A DNA stretch of 28,265 nucleotides, from positions 1 to 28,265 of the forward strand of contig CAZUCD010000035.1 of assembly GCA_964618855.1 (NCBI GenBank), read 5' to 3'. Shown here in pieces: positions 1 through 8,028 of this stretch (within the stretch, counting starts at the first letter, position 1; the number at the start of each line of letters is the position of its first letter). This DNA comes from CAZUCD01 sp964618855 (GTDB taxonomy: Bacteria > Sumerlaeota > Sumerlaeia > SLMS01 > JANRJK01). The translations under genes were made by a program, and so were the position numbers. The notes beneath the pieces were generated by a model. The model worked only from the letters and a program-made list of their open reading frames with translations. It had not been told where the DNA came from and did not search any database.

Positions 1-47
1 TCCAGCGCGGGGTAGCTGACTTTTGGCGTGACGGTCGGGAAGGGCAT
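1..47 (-). CDS. ileS: Probable isoleucyl-tRNA synthetase, N-terminal fragment (runs off left edge)
   Basis: An ATG at 47-45 on the minus strand opens a frame that stays open to the edge and reads MPFPTVTPKVSYPAL. An AAGGA lies about 11 bases upstream (plus 57-62). A start of the form 'xxVxPKVxxPALE', which normally continues into 'EEVLxFW', is how many bacterial IleRS proteins begin, so this is probably the first 15 residues of that essential cytoplasmic enzyme, which charges tRNA-Ile. Only 47 bases are visible. No catalytic motif (HIGH or KMSKS) can be checked, so the identification rests on the N-terminal resemblance and the ribosome binding site alone. It lies downstream of, and in the same direction as, the kelch gene, with about 150 bases between them. 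Confidence 0.42.
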   Translation of the reverse strand, partial: MPFPTVTPKVSYPAL

Positions 48-200
48 GGATCGACGGTTCCTTGTGACTGCCCGCGATTGACCCACGCGGGAACCCGGGA
101 TTCAGGGACAAGTGGCGCCCTTGCCGCAAGGATTGAGGGGACCCGGCGCGGGGCGAGGGAGAGGGAATCGGTTGATTGAGTGCGGCGGTTGGACCCGGGA

Positions 201-3008
201 CTACTCGTACATCTCCCACTGCGGCGCGTACGCCGCCACCGTGGTGCCGATCCAGATGTCGGGCGTCTGGAAGTCGCTGCCGCCGTTCGCTCCGCCCAGC
301 ATGATCACTTCGCCATTGTGCACCACGGTTGCGATCCGGATGCGGGGGCCGAATGTGGCGCTTGTCGTCAGCAGATTCCAAGCGACCCCGTCTTGGGTCC
401 TCCACAAGTTCGAGGAAATCACTTGGGCAGGATCGCCACCGAACTTGTACCCACCGGCTGCATACAGCCAGCCTCCGTATTCGAACAACCCTCCATCGAA
501 CCAGTATCCATCGATGTTGGGATTCTCCATCTGCCAGGAGATGCCATCGGGAGAGCTCCAGATGATCCCGCCCGTAATCTGTCCGCCGTTGTAATCATAG
601 CTTTGGGCGAGCCGCGAACCCACCAGGAGGATTCGGCCACCGTAGGAAATCAAGCCGCCGGGCACCCGACCGGGGAAGGCGCTCGCGGCGTCCTGCCTCC
701 ACGATGCGCCGTCCGTGCTGGACCAAACGTCACCGAGGTTGTTCCAATTCATGAATCCCCCGATGATGTAGATGCGCCCGTCATGCGCGACCCCGCGCGA
801 ATGCGCCCGGGGCCCGAACGGTGCATGGTTGATGGCGCACGTCCAGTTCTCCCCGTCCTCCGTCCACCAAACATCATCCATCAGGCGGTCCGGCGCCGCC
901 CACCATGCCGTGTACTCTCCCCCATACAGCCAGAGCTTGCCATTGCAGGACACGAGTTGAGGTTTCCAACGCCGGGGCACGTTGGCCGGGACGCCTTCCC
1001 AGTTCCGCCCGTCAATGGACCTGACGAGACAAAAGACGAAGTCGGTCGACTCGAGCGCATAGATGTACCCATCGTGGACCGTCGCGATTCCGTGGCTGCC
1101 GAACTGGCCCGATGAGTACGAAGTCGTCCAATGAAGCCCATCAGCCGTGGAGAAAATCCTCTCCCTGTGCAGGTCCACCATGTGGAGTTTCCCCCCCACG
1201 GAAAAGCCCCCGCCACATAGCATTGAGCCGGTTCCCGGGATGCCGGGACGTATCGACCAGGGGCCACCATCCATCGATTCACGGACGACCAGGCTCGGTG
1301 CAGCATCATAGGTTGAAGGTGTCTCCACCCCACCGATCAGCAGATCCCGACCCAGAAACTTCGCCACGGCCGCCGAGTACCGGTAAGGACCCAGTGATGG
1401 ACTTGCTGAACGCGTCCAACTCTGTCCATCCGTGGAACTCCACTGGTCCCAGGCAGGGTCTGAACTTCCCCAGTCCTGCGCCATGGCGGCCAGACCCGTG
1501 GAGGTCGCGTAGGCACATAGCCTCTGGGAGCGATCCACCGTGAATGGGAGGAGGGCGGTGATGGTGCTCCATCCCAATCCGTCCGCTGAGCGAAGCACCG
1601 TGCGGGACGTCGTCCAGGAACTCCCGCCCGCGGGAATCTCCCCCCCAATCCGCCAGAGATCACCACCACGCGCCACCAGCGCGTAGTTCGAGTGACCCGC
1701 GGGGACGCCATTGGCGTTTCCGAGCAACTCCCAGCGCACCCCATCCACGGACCTCCACGTCTCGTCACGACCGTTGGTCGTGCCAACGAATGCGCCATTG
1801 AACCTGACGACCGTATTCACGTCCATCCCGGGTACGGCATCCTGCGCGAGTTGCTCCCAAAACCCACCTCCCGTCGAGGTCCAAATCCCGGACTCGACCT
1901 GTCGCGAACCGGTGAAGGGGTTCTTGCGCGACTCCATCCAATAGAGTCTGGCTCCCTCTGTGTAAAAGGTCGAGCCACGCATCATGGGTCGCGCCCCCGC
2001 CATCCGCCTCCACCCGGCCGCTCCCTGCAACTCCCACACATCCCCGAGGAACTCCAGGTCGGCGTCCCCCATGGCTGCGCCCCCCAGCACCAGCAGCCGC
2101 CCCCCGTGCACCACGGCGCCATGACCGGCGCGCGCGCGGAACGGCGCGCGGTCCGTCTCCCGAATCCACGATGCGCCGTCGGTGGAGCTCCAAACCTCGC
2201 GGGAGAACTCGAACCCGCCACCGGATGCCGCGTGGCGCCCACCCACCAGCCACAACTTGGCGTCCACCTGGGATAGCGTGGCCGCATCGAGGCTCCCAAA
2301 GGGCGCCGCAGGCGTCGCTCGCGTCCAAGTGGCACCGTCGCCCGTGCTCCAGACGTCCGCGAAGTCCGTCGCACCGTTCGAGCCCCCAACCAGCCAGAGC
2401 CGCCCCCCGTGCACGGCGCAGGCATGGAGCCCTCGCGGGGCGAACCCCGCCGAATCCGTCAGCCTCGTCCAAGTGGCGCCGTCGGTCGAACGCCACACGT
2501 CGGCGAACTGCTGCGTCTCCGTCGCCCCGGCCACCAGCGTCAGTGCGCCCTGAAACACCGTGAGCTGTGCGCCCCCCCGCGCCGGAAAGGCCGCGTTCGC
2601 CGTCACCAGCGTCCAGTCCGTCCCGTTGGCCGAGGACCACACGTCCGCCTTGTAGGTACCGTCCTCCTGCTTGAACCCGCCGAGCACCCAGAGCCGGCCA
2701 TCGAACGCGACCATCGAGTGCCCCGCCCGGTGGCCAAACGGGGGATCGGGCTCCGTCCGTGTCCAAGTGGACCCGTCGGGCGACGACCACATGTCAGAGA
2801 GGCGTGTGCTGAGCGGTGCCCCGGCGCCACCGGAGATCCACACCTTGCCGCCGAGGGACGCCGCCGCCGCGAAGTAGCGCCCGGTGAACGGCTTACCCGT
2901 GCCGGCCACCGTCCCCACCGTCCCGGGCTTCCACTCGAAGGGATCCTCCGCGTGCGTCGCCGCGGCCAGGACCATTGCTGCCGCCGACAGGACCGACCAC
3001 CGCGCCAT
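201..3008 (-). CDS. Large exported kelch/Asp-box repeat (beta-propeller) protein
   Basis: The 935-residue product begins MARWSVLSAAAMVLAAATHA, a Sec signal peptide probably cleaved near THA-ED. An upstream in-frame ATG at 3035 is possible, but AGGAGGG lies about 9 bases before 3008, which decides the start. The mature protein is built of roughly 17 repeats of 45-60 residues. Each carries an Asp-box-like core of the form VWSSxDGxxWxR, followed by a kelch-like hydrophobic strand with GG (for example LWLVGGSN, IYIIGGF). Such repeats fold as beta-propeller blades, so two or three propellers are expected. I see no catalytic domain, transmembrane anchor or C-terminal sorting signal. It is probably periplasmic or secreted, in binding or adhesion; the ligand is unknown. 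The C-terminal half looks less GC-biased in codon use than the N-terminal half. The repeat class is secure and the function is not. Confidence 0.85.
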   Translation of the reverse strand: MARWSVLSAAAMVLAAATHAEDPFEWKPGTVGTVAGTGKPFTGRYFAAAASLGGKVWISGGAGAPLSTRLSDMWSSPDGSTWTRTEPDPPFGHRAGHSMVAFDGRLWVLGGFKQEDGTYKADVWSSANGTDWTLVTANAAFPARGGAQLTVFQGALTLVAGATETQQFADVWRSTDGATWTRLTDSAGFAPRGLHACAVHGGRLWLVGGSNGATDFADVWSTGDGATWTRATPAAPFGSLDAATLSQVDAKLWLVGGRHAASGGGFEFSREVWSSTDGASWIRETDRAPFRARAGHGAVVHGGRLLVLGGAAMGDADLEFLGDVWELQGAAGWRRMAGARPMMRGSTFYTEGARLYWMESRKNPFTGSRQVESGIWTSTGGGFWEQLAQDAVPGMDVNTVVRFNGAFVGTTNGRDETWRSVDGVRWELLGNANGVPAGHSNYALVARGGDLWRIGGEIPAGGSSWTTSRTVLRSADGLGWSTITALLPFTVDRSQRLCAYATSTGLAAMAQDWGSSDPAWDQWSSTDGQSWTRSASPSLGPYRYSAAVAKFLGRDLLIGGVETPSTYDAAPSLVVRESMDGGPWSIRPGIPGTGSMLCGGGFSVGGKLHMVDLHRERIFSTADGLHWTTSYSSGQFGSHGIATVHDGYIYALESTDFVFCLVRSIDGRNWEGVPANVPRRWKPQLVSCNGKLWLYGGEYTAWWAAPDRLMDDVWWTEDGENWTCAINHAPFGPRAHSRGVAHDGRIYIIGGFMNWNNLGDVWSSTDGASWRQDAASAFPGRVPGGLISYGGRILLVGSRLAQSYDYNGGQITGGIIWSSPDGISWQMENPNIDGYWFDGGLFEYGGWLYAAGGYKFGGDPAQVISSNLWRTQDGVAWNLLTTSATFGPRIRIATVVHNGEVIMLGGANGGSDFQTPDIWIGTTVAAYAPQWEMYE

Positions 3009-3184
3009 GGCAGGGCTCCCTCCTTTGCAGAACAACCTTCATTGCGCGAAGTCACACCACTCCGGTCACCGCCCGTCAATCGCTGAAGTCGATTTCGTGC
3101 CCCCCTTCCCACTTTACCCGAACATCTCGCCCGGCCACGCTTGGTTCTTCCGTCCAAACCAGAACCCGCGAGGCCAAGCCCCCC

Positions 3185-4519
3185 ATGGCACCCAAAGGCA
3201 ACCTCGTCGTCGGCCAGTCCGGCGGCCCCACCGTGGTCATCAACCAGTCCCTCGTCGGCGTGGTGGAGGAGGCGCTGCAGCACGAGAACATCACCGGCAT
3301 CCTGGGCACGCGCAACGGGGTCGAGGGGACGCTGCGCGAAGACTTCGTGGACCTGCGGCGCGAGCTCCCCTCCACCCTGGAGGCAGTCGCCCAGACACCG
3401 TCGGCCGCGCTTGGCTCCTGCCGCTTCAAGCCCAAGGAGGAGGACTGCCGCCGCATCTTCGAGATTTTCACGAAGCACGACGTGCGGTACTTCTTCTACA
3501 TCGGCGGCAACGATTCCGCGCTCTCCGCCGGCATCATCAACAAGATCGCGCAGGAGAAGCAGTACGACCTGCGCGTTTACCATGTCCCGAAGACGATCGA
3601 CAACGACCTGCTCGTGACAGACCACTGCCCCGGGTACGGCTCCGCGGCGCGCTATGTCGCACAGGCCTTCATGGGCAACGACCTGGACAACCGTGCGCTT
3701 CCCGGGGTGAAGATCGACGTCTGCATGGGGCGCAACGCGGGTTGGCTGACGGCTGCGGCAGCGCTCGCGCGCACGCGGGCGGACGACGGCCCGCACCTCA
3801 TCTACCTGCCGGAGCGCCGCTTCACCCTCATCCAGGTCCTCGAGGACATCGAGAAGGTCTTCCTCGCGAACAAGCGCGCCTCCATCGCCGTCAGCGAGGG
3901 CCTCGCCGACCTGGACGGCTACGTCTTCCTCGAGTCCGACCGAATCCGCGCGGAACTGAAGGAACTCAAGATGGAGTCGATCCTGGGCTCCTTCGATGCA
4001 ATGGGGAAGGTGGAGGAGGATTCCGGAGGCGCGAAGAAGGACTCGTTCGGCCACACGCAGCTCAGTGGCACCGGCGCGCTCGCGGACTTCCTCGCCTCCG
4101 CGGTGAAAATCCACATGTTCAGGAAGACCGGAAAGAAGATCCGCTGCCGCGCGGACACGCTCGGCTACGCGCAGCGCTCCTACCACGGAGTCGTCAGCCC
4201 GGTCGATGCGCTGGAGGCGCGCGAATGCGGCCGTGCCGCCGTCCGCACCGCCGTCACGTCCGACCGCACGAGCGGCTCGATCGTCCTGCGCCGCCACGCG
4301 AGCACATTCGGAAAGTACCTCTGCGACTGCGAGGTTGCCCCGCTGGAGGACGTCTCCGGCGTGAACTTCCCCAAGGGCGTGAAGCAGTACCGCCCCATGG
4401 AGGACGAGCTGATCGCCGTCTGGGGCAACGACGTGACGGAGGCGTTCATGGACTGGGCCCGCCCGCTGCTGGGGCCCCTGCCAGTGAAGGGGTTGCTCGA
4501 GGGGTACAAGGTGGGGTGA
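3185..4519 (+). CDS. pfp: PPi-type 6-phosphofructokinase (diphosphate--fructose-6-phosphate 1-phosphotransferase)
   Basis: A 444-residue phosphofructokinase-family protein that phosphorylates fructose 6-phosphate to the 1,6-bisphosphate in cytoplasmic glycolysis. Visible motifs are QSGGPT (11-16), GGNDS (107-111), PKTIDND (135-141, catalytic Asp139), the phosphate-loop region CPGYGSAARY (148-157) and MGRNAGW (181-187). Asp110 replaces the Gly of ATP-dependent enzymes (GGDGS) and Lys136 replaces the Gly of PGTIDND. These two substitutions are the established signature of PPi use, which would make the step reversible. The first Asp of the usual GGDDS is Asn here. The frame is open further upstream, but MAPKGNLVVGQSGGPT fits the family N-terminus. 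The Shine-Dalgarno is poor (GAGG 13 bases away). It is divergent from the kelch gene across 176 bases. The donor is inferred from residues, not measured. Confidence 0.88.
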   Translation: MAPKGNLVVGQSGGPTVVINQSLVGVVEEALQHENITGILGTRNGVEGTLREDFVDLRRELPSTLEAVAQTPSAALGSCRFKPKEEDCRRIFEIFTKHDVRYFFYIGGNDSALSAGIINKIAQEKQYDLRVYHVPKTIDNDLLVTDHCPGYGSAARYVAQAFMGNDLDNRALPGVKIDVCMGRNAGWLTAAAALARTRADDGPHLIYLPERRFTLIQVLEDIEKVFLANKRASIAVSEGLADLDGYVFLESDRIRAELKELKMESILGSFDAMGKVEEDSGGAKKDSFGHTQLSGTGALADFLASAVKIHMFRKTGKKIRCRADTLGYAQRSYHGVVSPVDALEARECGRAAVRTAVTSDRTSGSIVLRRHASTFGKYLCDCEVAPLEDVSGVNFPKGVKQYRPMEDELIAVWGNDVTEAFMDWARPLLGPLPVKGLLEGYKVG

Positions 4520-4570
4520 GGGAGGTGGAATTTGTTTGTCACTCGACTGAAGGGAGTGCAAAATAGCATC

Positions 4571-5698
4571 ATGATTGTCACCCTGCTCCGATTGCTTCCC
4601 TCGCCCGCCCGATGGGTCGCGATCCTTGTCAGCGTCCTTCTGTCAGGCTGCGCCATCCCCACTGCATACCTGCAGACTCCCGTGGTTCGAACCCAGTTGG
4701 GAGGAGGTGCCAATCGTCGGGTGACCCTTCTGCCTACGGACATGTCTGGCGTGACACCAGAACGACATCCAGACAGGCCGGACGTGATGCAGTACCGTGG
4801 TGGCGGCAGCCAGGGAGCCCCGATCGCCACAGATGTTGGGGGGTGGGTACACAAATCCGTGAAGGAGCTGATACAAGGTGGTGGCTTCGAGGTTGAGGAG
4901 GCTGAAGCACCTCCACCGGACGGCAGGATGTGGCTACAAGTTCACGTCCAGGAGTTCTCCATGACCTCGTCGAGGAACGACGGGTCCGGCACCCTTTCAC
5001 CCAATAGGTTGTATGAGGCGAGCCGCATCAAGTTGCTCATCGAGGGAACTGGTGACAAGGGCCTGAAGTTTGCACTCCCCGCCGACAAGCAGACAGACCA
5101 TATCCCAATCGCAGACTCGCAGGCGGGACGATCTGCACAGTTGGCACTTCAGGCGGCCCTGGAGGAGATGCGCCCCCATCTTCAGGCGGCACTCGCGCCA
5201 GACTACGAGTCCCCAGCGGAAAAGGCAAAGAGGGAAGAAGTCGAAGCAAAGCGAGAATACGAGAGGAGCGTGCCCCAGCGCATGAAGGAGGAGCCACCGG
5301 CGGACGGGCACTTCCTAAGCCATGGTCTGGCAGGATCCGATGGCACGCGCGAGCGATCCATTCATGATGAGATTTCCGATGCCATCGCCGAGAGCCAGCG
5401 ACTGGAAACGAGCGCCCCCCTCATGCTCCTCCGCGACAGGTATCCGAAGAACGCCGAGATTGGAGCCGAATTGGACAAGTTCCGCGCAATCGTAACCCCC
5501 CTCTTCGAGATTTCCATCCACGAGGAAGCCAAGCCAAGATCACGGGTCGTGTGCCCCCTAACTCCCGGTGAGTCCGCCATCGTGCTGGAGGAAGCAGGGG
5601 CCTACTACTATGTCCGGGTGAAAAAGGGGAAAAACCATTTCGTTGGCTGGGCAAGGAAGGACGATGTCGAAGTCACGCGGGAGGCTCGGTACAAATGA
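4571..5698 (+). CDS. Lipoprotein with C-terminal SH3-like domain, unknown function
   Basis: The 375-residue protein has a lipoprotein signal peptide: MIVTLLRLLP, a hydrophobic stretch and lipobox LLSGC with the lipidated Cys27. No Asp follows the Cys (CAIP), so outer-membrane sorting is plausible. A longer form from a TTG at 4532 has GGAGGT five bases upstream, but would give a signal peptide of about 40 residues; I prefer the ATG. Residues about 30-200 are an unrecognised domain rich in beta and alpha segments, somewhat like YajG-type lipoproteins. A charged helical stretch (KAKREEVEAKREYERS, about 216-231) follows. The last 70 residues look like a bacterial SH3 fold (PLFEISIHEEA...YYYVRVKKG...VGWARKDDV), a domain that often binds cell wall. 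The stop overlaps the next start (ATGA at 5695-5698), implying translational coupling. Confidence 0.75.
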   Translation: MIVTLLRLLPSPARWVAILVSVLLSGCAIPTAYLQTPVVRTQLGGGANRRVTLLPTDMSGVTPERHPDRPDVMQYRGGGSQGAPIATDVGGWVHKSVKELIQGGGFEVEEAEAPPPDGRMWLQVHVQEFSMTSSRNDGSGTLSPNRLYEASRIKLLIEGTGDKGLKFALPADKQTDHIPIADSQAGRSAQLALQAALEEMRPHLQAALAPDYESPAEKAKREEVEAKREYERSVPQRMKEEPPADGHFLSHGLAGSDGTRERSIHDEISDAIAESQRLETSAPLMLLRDRYPKNAEIGAELDKFRAIVTPLFEISIHEEAKPRSRVVCPLTPGESAIVLEEAGAYYYVRVKKGKNHFVGWARKDDVEVTREARYK

Positions 5699-8028
5699 AG
5701 TGGATTCCCGAGTGGGGGGGGTCTCGCGTTCTTCGGTCACTCGCGGCGGCAGTGGCCCTCATGATCGTGTCGCTCCTCCCGATGTTCGCGGTCGCAGCCA
5801 CTCCGGCCGAGCACGTGCAGAAGTACCGGGAACTATCGGAGACCGAGAGGAGTCTCCGGGCCGAGGTGGAGGCCCAGCGGAAGGAGTTGAGACATTCCAA
5901 GGGCCCCAGGCCGTTGTGGTCCCTGTTCGTTGGGAGCGGGGAGACCGAGTCGAGCTCGAAGTCGCAGGCGGCGGCTTTGTACCGGTGGAATCTCGCGATC
6001 GTCGCGGCAGGTTTGCTCTTCTTCTGCCTGGCACACAGACGGGAGGTCTCCTGGCTGCTCTCCGACCAGTCCCTGCGGAGGCTCCAATGGCACAGACAGA
6101 TTCCTGCCTTTCGTGCCCATCCAGTTTCCCGTGGATTTGTCCTCTGCATGATCCCGCTTGGTGTGGCCGTTCTCGTCGCCATAGTTCACCCCTTCTGGCT
6201 TCCAGAGGCGGTCGACTCCACGGGAAAACCATCCTTTCCCGCCGCAAAGAAAATCGCCATGGCAGGGGAAGAGCGCCCCAAGGCGGCTACCCGGCAGCCG
6301 GACACGGGCACCTACGAGGATTTGCCCAGATCCGCCAAGGAGGCGAGAATCGAGATAGAGTCGGCCCGACGCGACAGGAGCCGACCCCAGAAGAGGAGGC
6401 TCGTCGGCCTGGAGCCATACAGCTACGGCCACATCCACCGACTGGGCATAAGCGGAAACCTGGCCGATCCCTTCGACCCTGGAGCCGCCTACATGGAAGG
6501 GGTCATCAAGCTTCAACGCGTCGAGTGCCAACTTGCTCTCCAGGATTTCCTGAAGTGCGCGAGGTTGGTGCTCTCCAACCACGAGCCTCCGGGGCAGGAT
6601 GAGTGCCGTTACCTGGCTGCCTCGATCCTGGAGGTCGCCACAGGGTCGAATACCGAGGACGGAAGGCAGGCGTGGGAGGAACTGAAGGGGGCTTTTCGGA
6701 GGGCCACCCCGGAACGACGCCTGATAGCCGCGAGGGCGAATCTGGACGCACTTCGCCTGCTTCCCGCATACTGGCAGTCGGCAAGGACTGCCGGAACTCA
6801 GGACACATGCCACTCGGAGGGTGGAGTCGCGTTCTTTGCCGCGGAACTGAAGGATTGCGTCATGGAACTTGGCGCCGGGGACGAGGAAGTGGTAGCCGGC
6901 CTCCTGGACTTCCTCGATTCGGGGGATGCGGGATTCCTTCGCGAGGAATCGCCTGCCCTGAAGGCGCAAGCCCTCCTGGACAGGTTTGCCGAAAACGTCC
7001 GTCCGGACGACGAATCCAGGAGCCCTGTCCCATTCCTGCGCGCGGCAGCCCGGCACTTCGGCACGCGTGATCCGGATTCGACGCGCAAGGCCATGGGACT
7101 GCTCGTGGAGCAGGTGGGGACGACGCTCCCCGCCCTCCTGGAGCTGGGAGGATTGGCGCGCGAAGTCGGATATGGTCCCGAATGGGAAGGCATACTGTCG
7201 GTCAAGCTCCTCGGCGCCTCCGATGAGAACCTCTCGACAGCTGTCCCGTACAGGTACTCGGGTCGGCTTGCTCCGGCGGGGAACCTCGGGCTGGCCGGCG
7301 ATAGGTTGTCGGCGGGAGTAGCAGCGTTGGATTACATCCCGACGTGGCTCGTTTCGGACATCGTCCGCAGGTCGCTCGCATTCGACTATGTGGATCGAGA
7401 AACGCTGAATGGAGCTGGAATGTCGGACTGCTCTCCCGCCACCGGAGGCTGGTCGGCCTTCGAATCCCGCCCCTGGGAGTACTTGAGGCCCAACCTCTCC
7501 GAGGCGGTTGAAAAGGGCGATTATCGGACGCTTGACAACCTTCACTTCGCGGCAGTCGCTCGACCGTCCGAGGAAATCTCGCGAGGATTCGCCCGCGCGC
7601 TGGATGAATCGGCGGACGCGACTCTGGCAGAGTTGGCGAGTGTCATTGGCAAACTCGAGAAGGAGAAGGCGGCTCTCCAAGTCGAGGAAAGGAAAGCGAG
7701 GAGCCTCAGCCGCCTGGACCGGGTGGTCGAAAAGGTGGATTGGGCGGTTTCGATTGCCATGCTCTTGTTCTCGGTCGCCGCAGGTTGGTCGGCGTGCGCC
7801 TTGTTCCCCAACCACAGACTCCTGTGGTTCTTCGTAAGGAGCTTGGAAGTGTGGGGATGGCTGCAGGTGATCTCGATTGTGGGAGCAGTCTTCGGATTGC
7901 CGTGCATCATCGCCTCGCAGATGTTCCGCTGGTGGTCGCGGTTCGGCGACTCCCCCCTGTTCGACAGCCAGCAGTTCAGGGTACTTCCGGTGGCGCTCGA
8001 AGAGGTCGACGGGCAGACGTGGAGATGA
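5695..8028 (+). CDS. Large membrane protein of unknown function
   Basis: The 777-residue protein is not recognised. It begins with a signal peptide or anchor (hydrophobic 12-36). A short coiled-coil follows (about 42-68), then TM segments near 97-113 (LAIVAAGLLFFCLA) and 147-167 (FVLCMIPLGVAVLVAIV). A soluble region of about 500 residues contains alpha-helical, TPR-like stretches (ALQDFLKCARLVL) and several Cys. A coiled-coil near 635-678 (LEKEKAALQVEERKARS) leads into two more TM segments near 683-703 and 717-742, with a short polar tail. With two TM pairs flanking it, the central region should lie on one side of the membrane; which side is unclear. It starts on the stop of the lipoprotein gene and its own stop overlaps the cyclase start (ATGA at 8025-8028), so the three products are probably made together. 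Confidence 0.72.
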   Translation: MKWIPEWGGSRVLRSLAAAVALMIVSLLPMFAVAATPAEHVQKYRELSETERSLRAEVEAQRKELRHSKGPRPLWSLFVGSGETESSSKSQAAALYRWNLAIVAAGLLFFCLAHRREVSWLLSDQSLRRLQWHRQIPAFRAHPVSRGFVLCMIPLGVAVLVAIVHPFWLPEAVDSTGKPSFPAAKKIAMAGEERPKAATRQPDTGTYEDLPRSAKEARIEIESARRDRSRPQKRRLVGLEPYSYGHIHRLGISGNLADPFDPGAAYMEGVIKLQRVECQLALQDFLKCARLVLSNHEPPGQDECRYLAASILEVATGSNTEDGRQAWEELKGAFRRATPERRLIAARANLDALRLLPAYWQSARTAGTQDTCHSEGGVAFFAAELKDCVMELGAGDEEVVAGLLDFLDSGDAGFLREESPALKAQALLDRFAENVRPDDESRSPVPFLRAAARHFGTRDPDSTRKAMGLLVEQVGTTLPALLELGGLAREVGYGPEWEGILSVKLLGASDENLSTAVPYRYSGRLAPAGNLGLAGDRLSAGVAALDYIPTWLVSDIVRRSLAFDYVDRETLNGAGMSDCSPATGGWSAFESRPWEYLRPNLSEAVEKGDYRTLDNLHFAAVARPSEEISRGFARALDESADATLAELASVIGKLEKEKAALQVEERKARSLSRLDRVVEKVDWAVSIAMLLFSVAAGWSACALFPNHRLLWFFVRSLEVWGWLQVISIVGAVFGLPCIIASQMFRWWSRFGDSPLFDSQQFRVLPVALEEVDGQTWR

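Noticed and set aside
48..200. Plus-strand gene entering from the left edge (a frame open to about 177)
   Set aside because: The translation is short and without motifs, and the region is better explained as the gap between the kelch gene and the probable ileS start on the minus strand.
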